From Methanobrevibacter sp. TMH8 (lineage in GTDB: Archaea; Methanobacteriota; Methanobacteria; Methanobacteriales; Methanobacteriaceae), in the NCBI RefSeq assembly GCF_020148105.1, contig NZ_JAHLZE010000001.1, positions 1 to 64,000 of the forward strand: a stretch of 64,000 nt of DNA. Reading direction: 5' to 3'. Of the stretch, positions 16,453 to 25,892 are shown piece by piece (position 1 is the first letter of the stretch; each line of letters opens with the position of its first letter). Position numbers and translations under genes: made by a program. The notes below the pieces were generated by a model, which saw nothing but the letters and a program-made list of their open reading frames with translations, searched no databases and had not been told where the DNA came from.

Positions 16453-19209
16453 ATGGTTATGGAATTATTAGCTCCTGCAGGATCATTCAATGTTTTTAAA
16501 ATAGCTGTCAATCGTGGTGCAGACGCTATTTATTTAGCTGGACAGAATTTTGGAGCTAGAGCATATGCAGAAAATTTTTCTATAGAGGAAATTAAAAAAA
16601 GTGTTGAATATGCTCATTTAAACAATGTTAAAGTCTTTGTTACTGTAAACACATTAATAAACAACTTTGAAGTAATAGATCTTTTGAAGTATATATTCAA
16701 CCTTTACAAAATTGGTGTTGATGCAGTTATTGTTCAAGATTTTGGAGTTTTAAAATTAATTAATACTGTATTTCCACAGATAAAAGTCCATGCCTCAACT
16801 CAGATGGGACTGAACAATTATTATAGTATACTTTGGGCTTCAAAAAATGGAGTTTCTAGAGCTATATTTCCTCGTGAAATCAGTGTTGATGAAATAAGCC
16901 ATATACATTCAAAACTGAAAGAAAATGATATTAATATGGAATTAGAAGTCTTTTCTCATGGAGCATTATGTTATTCTATATCTGGAAATTGTTATATCTC
17001 TTCATTAAATAATGGAAGAAGTGGGAATAGAGGAGCTTGTACTCAACCATGTAGAAGAGAATATAAGTTAAAATATAAAGGATATAATATTGATAATGGC
17101 TACTTACTTTCAACACATGATTTAAATGTCTCAGATGATATTGAAACACTTCAAAAAGCTGGAATTGATTCTATTAAATTAGAAGGTAGAATGAAGTCAG
17201 AAGACTATGTTGGAACCATTGTAAATAGCTATAGAAACATAATTGATAAAAAAGAAGGTAATTTTAAAGATGACTTAAACTTTGTATTTAATCGGAAGTT
17301 TACCAGAGGATATCTACTAAACCAAAGTCCTGGAGAAGTCATGGGGAGAAAAAGCTCAGGACATATTGGTTATTACATTGGAGAAATTGTAGAAATAGAT
17401 GATGAAAATCTTAAAGCTAATAATAATTCTAAAACTAATAAAAGAATTAAAAACACTAAATATACTAGTAATAATAATTCTAAAGCTAATAAACAATCTA
17501 AAAATACTAAATATACTAGTAATAATAATTCTAAAGCTAATAAACAATCTAAAAATACTAAATATACTAGTAATAATAATTCTAAAGCTACTGAAAATTT
17601 TAAAGGTTTCAAAAATAAAGAAGATGAAAATGATTCAGAGGAATTTATTAAAACTACTAAAAAAATCAAGATATCTAAAGAAAATCCTGTTGATATTCAA
17701 ATAGGTGATGGGATAGCTTTTAAAATTGGTAAAAAAATTAAAGGAATATACATTGATGATATTATAGAACAAAATGATGATTATATTATCTTCAACACAA
17801 CAAGAAATGTTAGACTTGGAGATAAAGTATTCATTAGTTATTCACATTCTATTAATAAAGAACTTAAAAAACATAAAAAAGAACATATACAATCTAAAAT
17901 ACCTATTACTTTTAATATTTATTTAGATGATAATTTACATGTTAATATTGTAGCTAAATTTTATTTAAAAGAATCTCATAAAATAGAATTCAATTATAAA
18001 TCACGACAAACTTTTGAAAAAGCTATTAATAGGCCTATTGGATTAGAAGAAGTTAAAAAACAGCTTTCTAAAACAGGAAATACACCATTTTACATAGAAG
18101 AAATTAATATAAAAGATTATCCAAATGATCTTTTTATTCCAACCTCTAAATTAAATGAAATACGTCGTGAAATATTAGATAAAGCTAGTCAACATTTATT
18201 AAATTATTATAAACCTTATAGAAATCAAATAAAAGAAACTAAAAATAATTTAACTAACTTCATCAAAAAATATAATGCTAAAGAAATAAAACAATCTAAT
18301 ACTGAATTAGGGATTTCTGTATTTGTTGATAACATTGAACTTGTTGAAATCGCTTCAAATTACCATATAAAAAAGATTTATTTTGATCCATCATATTTAT
18401 ATAATAATCCTAAAGATTATTTTAAAAATATTAAAGATATTTTAATTGATGCTTATATCAAATCCGATTCGACTGAATTTGTTTGGGTTTTACCTTCTTT
18501 TATATCAGAGGAAGAAATTAATAAATGTATTGAAATACATGAAGATTTGAAAGCAAAAGAATTTAATATAGGAATTATGAGTGATGTTCCAGGCATTGGA
18601 AATTTATTTAATTCAAATATTCATGGAAATCACAATTTAAATGTCTGGAATAGTTTTGCTTGTGAAAATTTAAGTAATTCTGGTTTTAATAGTTCAATAT
18701 TATCTTCAGAAATATCACATGATGAAATAAATCAATTAAAATCAAAGTTAGAAACTGATGATGATTTTAATCTTGAGCTTATTGTACATGGAAATTTAGA
18801 AGTAATGGAAAGTAAAGATGATTTTTCTAATTTGAATAATGGAAAAAATCTTATTATCGATGAAGCTTCTGATTATGCAATATTAGAAGATAAAAAACGA
18901 AAAAAATTCAAATATAAAGTCTTATTTGATTTTAATAAAAAAAGTCACTTTAGAAACAAAGATTGTTTATGTTTAATTGATGAATTAGGAAGAATAAAGA
19001 ACCTTGGACTCAGTTCAATTATATTAGATTGTAGATTTTCAAATAAAAATTATACATCAAGAATTATATCACTTTATTTAGAAGGGTTAAAAAATACAAA
19101 CAAAAAGAATTTAAACTCACTTAAAAAAGAAGTTCATTCTCTTACACATTCATATCTTAGTAAAGGAAATTTTTTAGACGGGCGTATCCATGAAAAAGAT
19201 AAAAAATAG
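16453..19209 (+). CDS. U32 family protein, RlhA/TrhP-like (RNA hydroxylation) with repeat insertion
   Basis: The N-terminus (MELLAPAGSFNVFKIAVNRG) and the FSHGALCYSISGNCYISSL, GNRGACTQPCRREY and DSIKLEGRMKSEDYVGT motifs are classic U32, including cysteines thought to bind an iron-sulfur cluster. Residues about 460-600 contain the DUF3656-like domain (VKKQLSKTGNTPFYIEEI, then PTSKLNEIRREIL), as in E. coli RlhA, which hydroxylates 23S rRNA; TrhP acts on tRNA. An RNA-modifying role is therefore likelier than proteolysis. Residues about 316-390 are a low-complexity insertion with a 17-residue repeat between the two domains. At 918 residues it is longer than most relatives, with a poorly conserved C-terminal third. 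Confidence 0.87.
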   Translation: MVMELLAPAGSFNVFKIAVNRGADAIYLAGQNFGARAYAENFSIEEIKKSVEYAHLNNVKVFVTVNTLINNFEVIDLLKYIFNLYKIGVDAVIVQDFGVLKLINTVFPQIKVHASTQMGLNNYYSILWASKNGVSRAIFPREISVDEISHIHSKLKENDINMELEVFSHGALCYSISGNCYISSLNNGRSGNRGACTQPCRREYKLKYKGYNIDNGYLLSTHDLNVSDDIETLQKAGIDSIKLEGRMKSEDYVGTIVNSYRNIIDKKEGNFKDDLNFVFNRKFTRGYLLNQSPGEVMGRKSSGHIGYYIGEIVEIDDENLKANNNSKTNKRIKNTKYTSNNNSKANKQSKNTKYTSNNNSKANKQSKNTKYTSNNNSKATENFKGFKNKEDENDSEEFIKTTKKIKISKENPVDIQIGDGIAFKIGKKIKGIYIDDIIEQNDDYIIFNTTRNVRLGDKVFISYSHSINKELKKHKKEHIQSKIPITFNIYLDDNLHVNIVAKFYLKESHKIEFNYKSRQTFEKAINRPIGLEEVKKQLSKTGNTPFYIEEINIKDYPNDLFIPTSKLNEIRREILDKASQHLLNYYKPYRNQIKETKNNLTNFIKKYNAKEIKQSNTELGISVFVDNIELVEIASNYHIKKIYFDPSYLYNNPKDYFKNIKDILIDAYIKSDSTEFVWVLPSFISEEEINKCIEIHEDLKAKEFNIGIMSDVPGIGNLFNSNIHGNHNLNVWNSFACENLSNSGFNSSILSSEISHDEINQLKSKLETDDDFNLELIVHGNLEVMESKDDFSNLNNGKNLIIDEASDYAILEDKKRKKFKYKVLFDFNKKSHFRNKDCLCLIDELGRIKNLGLSSIILDCRFSNKNYTSRIISLYLEGLKNTNKKNLNSLKKEVHSLTHSYLSKGNFLDGRIHEKDKK
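17419..17592 (+). repeat. 51-bp tandem repeat inside the U32 gene
   Basis: Three in-frame 51-bp units (17419-17469, 17470-17520, 17521-17571) plus a partial fourth encode the 17-residue repeat NNNSKANKQSKNTKYTS. Units 2 and 3 are identical and unit 1 is diverged (KTNKRIKNTKYTS). The period is a multiple of three, so copy-number change would keep the frame. The encoded linker is basic, polar and presumably disordered. Confidence 0.92.
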
Positions 19210-19408
19210 AAAAAATGGAAAAAATTGATAAAATTAAAAACTAATTAAGATATAAATATAAACTGAATTAGAAAATAATCTTATTATTAATATAAAAATT
19301 AAAAAATTAAATTAATAGATTAATAAATTAATTAATCTTATAGATAATTATTTTATATAAAAATATGTTTTAAATTAACAAAAAATAAATATGAAAAAGT
19401 TTTATTAA

Positions 19409-19789
19409 TTAAGACTTCCATAAACCATGAACATTACAATATTCTCGAGCTCTGAGGTTATCGATATCGGCACAAACTTCAAAAACTGCTTTTGGTTCAT
19501 CTCCCGTGTCTACATATTTTCTATATACTTTTTCTCCAACAAATAGTTCTATAAAGCAGATATGGTGTTCTTCTACCATTGGATGAGGGAGTTCTCCTAT
19601 TTTAACGATTATATTATCCCCATCTTTTTCTATGACAGGAATATGTCTTTCAGGAGCAACACCTTCTCGTGTTTCGTCTAGAAGTTCCATATTTTCATCA
19701 CAACAGACTAATTGTCCTTTTCCTTCTACAACTATTTCAACTACTTTTTCACAGACATTACATTTGTATATTTCGTTTAACTTTGACAT
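19409..19789 (-). CDS. dfx: Desulfoferrodoxin (superoxide reductase)
   Basis: This 126-residue protein joins a desulforedoxin-like Fe(Cys)4 domain (YKCNVCEKVVEI with LVCCDENM) to a superoxide reductase domain. The second domain has RHIPVIEKDGDNIIVKIG, PHPMVEEHHICFIELFVG and EYCNVHGLWKS, which supply the four histidines and one cysteine of the catalytic iron site. It reduces superoxide to peroxide without producing oxygen, as usual in anaerobes. Ribosome site GAGATGATC is close to the ATG. It stands alone, with a long spacer upstream. Confidence 0.96.
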   Translation of the reverse strand: MSKLNEIYKCNVCEKVVEIVVEGKGQLVCCDENMELLDETREGVAPERHIPVIEKDGDNIIVKIGELPHPMVEEHHICFIELFVGEKVYRKYVDTGDEPKAVFEVCADIDNLRAREYCNVHGLWKS

Positions 19790-20267
19790 TAGATCATCTC
19801 ATTTATTATTTAATGAGCTTTAATTCTATTATATCCTCCATATTGATAATTTAAGTGATAATTTAACCTAATTTTTTTAAATATTATTATAATTATGTTT
19901 GTTTTACTATATATTATTCTCTAAATTTACACCAACTATACACCATTATTATCTTAATATTTAGTATTATTATTCACTATTCTAATAAACTTAATAAATT
20001 TATATTAATTTATATTAATTTATTTAGTTTACTTAGTTTACTTAGTTCATTAAGTTAGTTCATATATTTATTTAGTTCATTTATTAATTTATTTAGTTTA
20101 GTTAGTTCATTAAGTTAGTTCATATATTTATTTAGTTTATTTATTTTAATTAATTTAATTAGTATATTAATAATAATTAATTGATATCTCAAAGATACAA
20201 TAATTGATAAAATAGAGAAAATTATATTAAATTATAAAGATATATTAATATTAAATTAATATTAAAA
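19790..20267. repeat. Divergent intergenic region with a 60-bp direct repeat
   Basis: The gap separates desulfoferrodoxin from the FAD-Rieske gene. Two copies of a 60-bp unit run from about 20034 to 20150; both contain TTCATTAAGTTAGTTCATAT followed by ATTTATTTAGTT (copies of that motif start at 20046 and 20106). The strand asymmetry (TTTAGTT/TTAGTTCATT words) suggests local slippage. TATA-like ACTATATATTATTC near 19907 could serve the minus-strand gene. No reading frame is supported. Confidence 0.7.
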
Positions 20268-20279
20268 GAGTTGATTTTT

Positions 20280-21890
20280 ATTAGAAAAAAACATTTATCA
20301 TTTTGGTTAGATAATGAAGAAAGTTTAAAATTTCACCCCCTTAAAAATGAAACAACAGTAGATGTGGCTATTATAGGGGGAGGAATAGTAGGAATTACAA
20401 CTGGATTAATGCTTAAAAATAAAGGTTTTAAAGTCGCAATTATAGAATCAAAAAGAATGGCTTCTGATGTAACTGGATCTACTACAGCTAAACTATCAAT
20501 ATGCTCAAGTATAAATTATGCTCAGATATTATCTGGATCAGGTGAAGAAATAGCTCTAAAATTTAAAGAAGCAAGCATATTAGCTTTTGATAAAATATCT
20601 GAAATAATTAAAGAATATAAAATCGATTGTGACTATGAAAGAATGCCATTATATATCTACTCTAGCAATAAAAAAAATTTTAAAGATATTAAAAAAGAAT
20701 ATGATGCATTGAAAACACTTAATATAGATGTTGATTTAACTAATGAATTTTTAACACCATTTAATGAAGAATTACCTAATGAATATAATGAAAATAATGA
20801 AAATAGTAAAAGCAATGAAAGTAAAGAAAATAATATTGAATACCATAATAATGGAGATAATAATCCAGAAAATTATGAAAATATTGTAAATAAAGCTATT
20901 AAATATAATAATCAAGCTCAATTCCATCCAAAAAAATATTCTGATGCCTTAATAAAACATATTAAAGGGGATGGATCCTATATATTTGAGAGATGTAAAG
21001 TATTAGGAATCGAAGAAGGAGAAATAAATAGAGTAAAAACTGAAAATGGAGATGTTTTAGCAAAATCTGTAGTTATAGCTACTAATTCTCCAATCTATGA
21101 TCCAGATTCAACTTTAAGCTATATGACTCCAGTTAAATCTTATATGCTCGGAGTATATGTTAAAGAAGAACTACCTGATGCAATGTTTGTAGACATAAAT
21201 CCTTTCCATACATTCAGAAAAACTCCAACTAAAAAAGGAGATTTATTAATTATTGCAGGAGAACATCATATAACTGGACATAGCAAGAATACTAGTGATA
21301 ATTTCAAAAAGTTAATTGAATTTACAAAGGAAAAATTCGAATTAAAGGATATTGGATATTTCTGGTCCAACCAAGATAATAGACCTAGTGATGGGTTGCC
21401 AATTATAGGTGAAACTTCTCAGAAAGGAATCTATGTAGCTACTGGATTTGGTAGTTGGGGAATGATAAAATCAACATTAACTGGAATGGTGTTAACAGAC
21501 TTGATATCAAATAAAGACAACTCTTATGCTGAAATTCTCTCTCCAAAAAGACTTAAAAATCAAAAATCAATAAAGAAAAAATGTGTAAGTAATTTTAATA
21601 CAAAAGATTTGAATGATGAAGAATTAAAAATAGTAAATGATGCAATCTCAAAATTAAAAATAGATGAAGCTAAAATAGTTGAACTTCCTGGAAGAGGAGT
21701 GTCTATCTATAAAGATAGTGAATCTAATGTTTTCGCCTTACATGCAAATTGTGCTCATTATGGATGCAGACTTAGCTGGAATTCAGCAGAAAAAACTTGG
21801 GACTGCCCACAACATGGCTCTATGTTTGATTACAAAGGTAATGCTATTCATGGACCCACAATCAATAATCTAAAGTCATACCTCAAATAA
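20280..21890 (+). CDS. FAD-dependent oxidoreductase with C-terminal Rieske domain, probable AUU start
   Basis: The N-terminal part is a DAO-type flavoprotein: the dinucleotide motif VDVAIIGGGIVGITTGLMLK, then ESKRMASDVTGSTTAKLS, and a late ATGFGSWGMIKSTLTG segment. The last 100 residues form a Rieske [2Fe-2S] domain with CAHYGCRLSW and CPQHGSMFD as cluster ligands. An acidic/Asn-rich insertion sits at about residues 165-205. The fusion is known in bacteria and archaea, but the electron donor and substrate are not established. An in-frame TTG at 20271 lies inside the Shine-Dalgarno-like GAGTTGAT (20268-20275); the ATT at 20280 is four bases downstream of it, so AUU initiation is preferred here. 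Confidence 0.85.
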   Translation: MRKKHLSFWLDNEESLKFHPLKNETTVDVAIIGGGIVGITTGLMLKNKGFKVAIIESKRMASDVTGSTTAKLSICSSINYAQILSGSGEEIALKFKEASILAFDKISEIIKEYKIDCDYERMPLYIYSSNKKNFKDIKKEYDALKTLNIDVDLTNEFLTPFNEELPNEYNENNENSKSNESKENNIEYHNNGDNNPENYENIVNKAIKYNNQAQFHPKKYSDALIKHIKGDGSYIFERCKVLGIEEGEINRVKTENGDVLAKSVVIATNSPIYDPDSTLSYMTPVKSYMLGVYVKEELPDAMFVDINPFHTFRKTPTKKGDLLIIAGEHHITGHSKNTSDNFKKLIEFTKEKFELKDIGYFWSNQDNRPSDGLPIIGETSQKGIYVATGFGSWGMIKSTLTGMVLTDLISNKDNSYAEILSPKRLKNQKSIKKKCVSNFNTKDLNDEELKIVNDAISKLKIDEAKIVELPGRGVSIYKDSESNVFALHANCAHYGCRLSWNSAEKTWDCPQHGSMFDYKGNAIHGPTINNLKSYLK

Positions 21891-22117
21891 ATTAATTTAA
21901 TAGAATAATTAATTATATAAAAACTCTTAAAAGAATAAAATTAATTTTTTTCTTTTAGTTAATCTATATTTTCATTTAAATTTGAAATAAAAACAATTTA
22001 ATTTTAATTTAATTAATTATAATTTAATTAATTTTATTAGTCTTTTACTTTTTCTATTTTCATTTTACTTCTAGTTTTCTTTTATCTTACTTCTATATAT
22101 TATCTTTATCATTATTT

Positions 22118-23389
22118 TTATCCATGATCTATTCTACATAAAGGTTTAGCTAAATGACGTCTAGCTGATACTGGAGTTTCATAAAAATTACCTTCAATCA
22201 AATCCCGTTCTTCTTCAATAGATATTTTTTCAGCATCCGCAAGCTTATTGCCACATTTTTTACATTTAAATCCTTTATTTTTTCCTGCAGAAGTCATTCT
22301 TTTTCCACAAACACAAATGGGATTTTCAAAATATCTTTTTTTATTGAGGCTGATTATCCTAATTTTTTCTATGTTAAAAGTTCCACCACAACCAATTCCA
22401 CCAAATAGTTGAACTTGATCCCCAGATATAAGTTCTTTAACAATATTTCTAAATTCTTTAGTTGGTTCATATGCTGCAGCTTCAATTTCACCAGAATCAT
22501 CAGCTAAGGTGAAAAAAACATGGCCTCCTTCAATAACATGAGGATTTTCTTTTACATAACCACTTACAATATAACAACCATACTTTTCCATTTCTTCTAT
22601 TTTAGATACATTTTGAAGATGCATATCAGTATGTTGATTTGTTTTAAAAATACAATAATTTTCAATAGGTTCATTAACTTTTACAATATTTTTAGCTAAT
22701 TTCAACCCATCTACTGATTCTCCACGAATACCATATAAAATAGGGCATGGAGTTTTAGGTTCAATAGCTATATACTCATTATTGATATCAATATTTTCAA
22801 AGGTGTCTAATGTCTTTTGATCCATTTCATAAACAGAATTTTTATCAATCAGACGTTTTTTACCATAATTTTCCTTATTACGATATGTTAAAAGTTCATA
22901 AGTATAATCTTCAAGAGGGCAGGATATAGCTGCAATAGAACCAATAATTCCTCTTCCTTTTTTAAACTTGTGGATTTCAGCTCCAATCCTTTTAGCAAAA
23001 TTTTCTGCTTCTTCTATAGATATAATCGAATAAATAGCTTTCATAGCATAGTTTCTCATTTCAGCTGTGATTTCATCTTTATAAAAAACAACACCAGGAT
23101 TAGTATTTTCACAAGACAGCTGAGAAAGTTCTTCCACATTTTTAAGGATGATTTCTTTAGCTAACTCAATTTTTTCATTGGAATATCTTCCCATATCAAT
23201 TTTAAAAGAAATTCCTCCATTTCCACGAGTTTTAAATTTAGCAAAGGGATTTAATCTAATAAGTCTGGGGTGGCCTTCAATAACTATTCCTTCTTCATTT
23301 AATTGATTAATTATAGAACAAGCTAGGTAAGTAGTGCACATTCCTTCTGGAGAATCAGTATCATCAATACCTACATAAAAATATTTAAT
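22118..23389 (-). CDS. tiaS: tRNA(Ile2) 2-agmatinylcytidine synthetase TiaS, probable AUU start
   Basis: TiaS attaches agmatine to C34 of the tRNA reading AUA codons and is essential in archaea. The N-terminal nucleotide-binding motif YVGIDDTDSPEGMCTTYLAC is intact only if translation begins upstream of the first ATG (23341). The frame there has no ATG, GTG or TTG, but GGTGG (23394-23398) lies four bases before an ATT at 23389, giving the start (M)KYFYVGIDDTDS. The middle has the kinase-like region, residues about 270-360 an OB-fold domain (VSGYVKENPHVIEGGHVFF), and the C-terminus a zinc ribbon (CVCGKRM and CKKCGNK). Length, 423 residues, is normal for the family. Confidence 0.93.
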   Translation of the reverse strand: MKYFYVGIDDTDSPEGMCTTYLACSIINQLNEEGIVIEGHPRLIRLNPFAKFKTRGNGGISFKIDMGRYSNEKIELAKEIILKNVEELSQLSCENTNPGVVFYKDEITAEMRNYAMKAIYSIISIEEAENFAKRIGAEIHKFKKGRGIIGSIAAISCPLEDYTYELLTYRNKENYGKKRLIDKNSVYEMDQKTLDTFENIDINNEYIAIEPKTPCPILYGIRGESVDGLKLAKNIVKVNEPIENYCIFKTNQHTDMHLQNVSKIEEMEKYGCYIVSGYVKENPHVIEGGHVFFTLADDSGEIEAAAYEPTKEFRNIVKELISGDQVQLFGGIGCGGTFNIEKIRIISLNKKRYFENPICVCGKRMTSAGKNKGFKCKKCGNKLADAEKISIEEERDLIEGNFYETPVSARRHLAKPLCRIDHG

Positions 23390-23564
23390 AAAACCACCTT
23401 TAAATATTTAATTAAAAAATAAAAACTATAAACACTGTAAATAAAGAATATAATGAAATAAATAAATTAAGAAATTAAGACATAAAGAAACAAACAAGTA
23501 AATATAGAAATAAGGAAATAACTAAATTACTAAATAAATAAGTAAATAAGGAACAAAATATAAA

Positions 23565-24290
23565 TTATTTACTTAAATAGCCTTCGAGTAAGTTTCTACT
23601 TTCGTTTAATGCTTCTAAAGGAATTCCCTTTGGCATAGCCCCAAGTTCTCCTTCAACATCCTTTAAAATTCCCTCACCAGCACCTAAAAACATTCCTTCA
23701 CTAGCTATTCCAGAGAAAGTTTCTGGAGGTAACATTGCTATAGCCACATTGTTTCCTTCTTTAACCATTAAATCATTAGTTACTACTTTTATAGCTCTTT
23801 TTCCAAGATTTACATTACAAATCATAAGGCCATCATTTTTTGGATGTTTACTAACACTCATGATTTCCCCTACTTTAATATCAATAGATACAATAGGATC
23901 ATTTATTGGTCCAAATAATATTCTATCCTTTAATCCAAGGATCGTGTCAATGAAGAATCTTGCTTTAGCAATAGCTTCTTCAGCTTTTTCTTTTTCTTCT
24001 TTTGGAGTTTGAGCCATGAATTGGTGAGCCCAATCATCTCCTCCTAAGTATCTTACAACAAGTTCTCCTTTTTCTTGAAGATTAGCTATTTCAGGAGTGT
24101 TAGCTAAGTCTTCAGGATCTAAGTAAGAATAATTCATGGTTTGAAAATCGCTTTCCATACTTTCAGCACTTTCAATAGCCATCTTTTTATTCCAACGACC
24201 TCTAAAACTTCCACTTCTAGCAGTACCAATAAACATAGTAATAGCTTTTTGTCCAAGTAAAAGTCTGTAATCTTTTGTAGTATCCCACAT
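23565..24290 (-). CDS. tRNA-binding (EMAP II/Arc1p-like OB-fold) domain protein
   Basis: This 241-residue protein has an archaeal-specific N-terminal half (MWDTTKDYRLLLGQKAITMF; helical) and, from about residue 125, a tRNA-binding OB-fold: PIVSIDIKVGEIMSVSKHP, LMICNVNLGKRAIKVVTND and GIASEGMFLGAGEG. Such domains occur at the end of methionyl-tRNA synthetase and in trans-acting factors that improve aminoacylation. The partner is unknown; a cytoplasmic translation role is inferred. Ribosome site AAGAGGATT. It is one of three tRNA-related genes in this stretch, with TiaS and Thg1. Confidence 0.85.
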   Translation of the reverse strand: MWDTTKDYRLLLGQKAITMFIGTARSGSFRGRWNKKMAIESAESMESDFQTMNYSYLDPEDLANTPEIANLQEKGELVVRYLGGDDWAHQFMAQTPKEEKEKAEEAIAKARFFIDTILGLKDRILFGPINDPIVSIDIKVGEIMSVSKHPKNDGLMICNVNLGKRAIKVVTNDLMVKEGNNVAIAMLPPETFSGIASEGMFLGAGEGILKDVEGELGAMPKGIPLEALNESRNLLEGYLSK

Positions 24291-24384
24291 TTTTAATCCT
24301 CTTAAATTGTAATATAAAACCTTTAAAAAATCTTTTTGAGATTTCTAAATCAATATATAATATATAGAATATTTATGTAAAAAA

Positions 24385-24813
24385 TCATATAATTTTAAAC
24401 TTAGCAAATTCACCATAACGATTATAAGCTAAGATATTCTCAACTTCATATGGTTGACATATAATCATATGAAATAAGCCAGTTTTTGCAAAAGTAGCTA
24501 AATCTGTACCAGAAGGTAAAGCACTAGGTCCTGGATGGCTGTGAACTGAACCCCATTGAGTTGTCATAACTGGAAGCATTCCAGTATTAATAATAGCTCC
24601 TTCATTTGATGTTTCCCCCGGTAAAAATACTAAACCTGTAATATGCAAAATTTCGTTTTTAACATTCCCATCAAAGATAGCCATAAATTCATTTGGATCA
24701 GAACTTTTAGCATACCATAATATTGAGTCAATAACTTCTTCATCTATGTGAACTTCATTAAATTTAAATCTATTAGTTCCAAATATCTTTGAAAATAAGT
24801 TACTTAAGCCCAT
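24385..24813 (-). CDS. JAMM/Mov34 (JAB) domain metalloprotein
   Basis: This 142-residue protein is a standalone JAMM domain. The motif is complete: Glu in NEFMAIFDG, then SVHSHPGPSALPSGTDL, giving His-x-His, seven residues, Ser-x-x-Asp for the zinc site. JAMM proteins remove ubiquitin-like modifiers or process sulfur-carrier proteins. In archaea, standalone members cleave SAMP conjugates, but no SAMP or E1 gene is visible here. Ribosome site GGTGTG. It could form an operon with the downstream tRNA-binding protein gene (94-bp gap). Confidence 0.9.
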   Translation of the reverse strand: MGLSNLFSKIFGTNRFKFNEVHIDEEVIDSILWYAKSSDPNEFMAIFDGNVKNEILHITGLVFLPGETSNEGAIINTGMLPVMTTQWGSVHSHPGPSALPSGTDLATFAKTGLFHMIICQPYEVENILAYNRYGEFAKFKII

Positions 24814-25028
24814 TTACACACCATAAAAATTTTAAATATTTATAATTTTTAAATATATATTTATAATATTATAATAATTTATAATATTTAATAATAAAAC
24901 TAAATAAAATTGATTTTTTCATTAATATTGAATATATTATATATTGAAAATATAATATATGATATTATTATATTGATAATATTATTATTTGATATTAATA
25001 AAGTACAATATTATAATTATCTTATATC

Positions 25029-25784
25029 TTATATAATATCAATCTTTTTAAAAAAATCTTTATCAAAAATAGGTAATTTTTTATCAACAAACAATAGGTT
25101 TCTGAAGGAATTTTCTTCTTTATTTGTTTTTGGATTTAAACCTTTAATTTGTTTTTTAGTTTTATAAATAGCTACTCCTCTTTTTTGATATATTGGAAGA
25201 TTATTAATATTAAGTCCTTTTTTAAAAAGAATTTCATGAATATCAGAAGATTTAAGATTTTTTAATTTCATTGTAGCTTCTTTAGCTGAAAAATCTTTTC
25301 TTAATGTCCAATATCCATAGCTATTAATACAATTTCTCCAAGCTTCATCTTGCCTCCACTTGAAGTATTTAACAATTCCTCCATTATTAGCTATTGGAAT
25401 AACTCTAGAATCAAAAGAAATAGTAGGAATAGTAGAAATATTTTTATTAAAAGTGAAATTTTCTTCTAAATCTTTTAAATGTAATGTTAAAGCACTTGAA
25501 GCTAAGCTAGGAAAAACTGAGTTTAATTTTTCAATTCTTCCAGAAAATGGAATTTCTGACAAGAGTATATTTATTTCATCAGAAAATGAGTAAATAAAAG
25601 ATGGAGAAAATTCATTAAAAATATCTTTAGAAGTATCAATCATTGCATTAATAAATTTTTCATCATAAGGCATTTCTAGATTCAGATTATTAGTTAAACT
25701 GTGAAATTTCCTACCATCTAATCTTAAGATGATTTTAAATCCTTTTGGAACTTTCAAACTATTATAAATTTCATATTCTTTCAT
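25029..25784 (-). CDS. thg1: tRNA(His) guanylyltransferase-like protein (Thg1 family)
   Basis: This 251-residue protein has the Thg1 polymerase fold. LRLDGRKFHSLTNNLNLEMP and YSFSDEINILLSEIPFSGR carry the metal-binding aspartates and glutamate; RQDEAWRNCINSYGYWTLRK is the conserved helix in the second half. Eukaryotic Thg1 adds G-1 to tRNA(His), while many archaeal and bacterial Thg1-like proteins repair truncated tRNA 5' ends by template-dependent 3'-to-5' addition, so either role is possible. I start at 25784, where GAGG precedes the ATG with normal spacing; upstream in-frame ATGs lack a site. Confidence 0.92.
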   Translation of the reverse strand: MKEYEIYNSLKVPKGFKIILRLDGRKFHSLTNNLNLEMPYDEKFINAMIDTSKDIFNEFSPSFIYSFSDEINILLSEIPFSGRIEKLNSVFPSLASSALTLHLKDLEENFTFNKNISTIPTISFDSRVIPIANNGGIVKYFKWRQDEAWRNCINSYGYWTLRKDFSAKEATMKLKNLKSSDIHEILFKKGLNINNLPIYQKRGVAIYKTKKQIKGLNPKTNKEENSFRNLLFVDKKLPIFDKDFFKKIDII

Positions 25785-25892
25785 AAAATGCCTCATGTTT
25801 ATTGACAAGCAAATAAATATATCAAATTAGAAACTTAAATTCAAGCTCATAGCAATAAGTTTCTAATAACTTTCTAATAAAAATTATATAGA

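Noticed and set aside
17356-17704. Several overlapping frames on both strands in the U32 gene
   Set aside because: They are by-products of the 51-bp repeat, which is open in several frames; hydrophobic Ile/Phe/Leu repeats without ribosome sites are not genes.
16453-19209. Calling the U32 protein a collagenase-like protease
   Set aside because: The cysteine signature and DUF3656-like region match RlhA/TrhP RNA-modification proteins; protease evidence for this family is weak.
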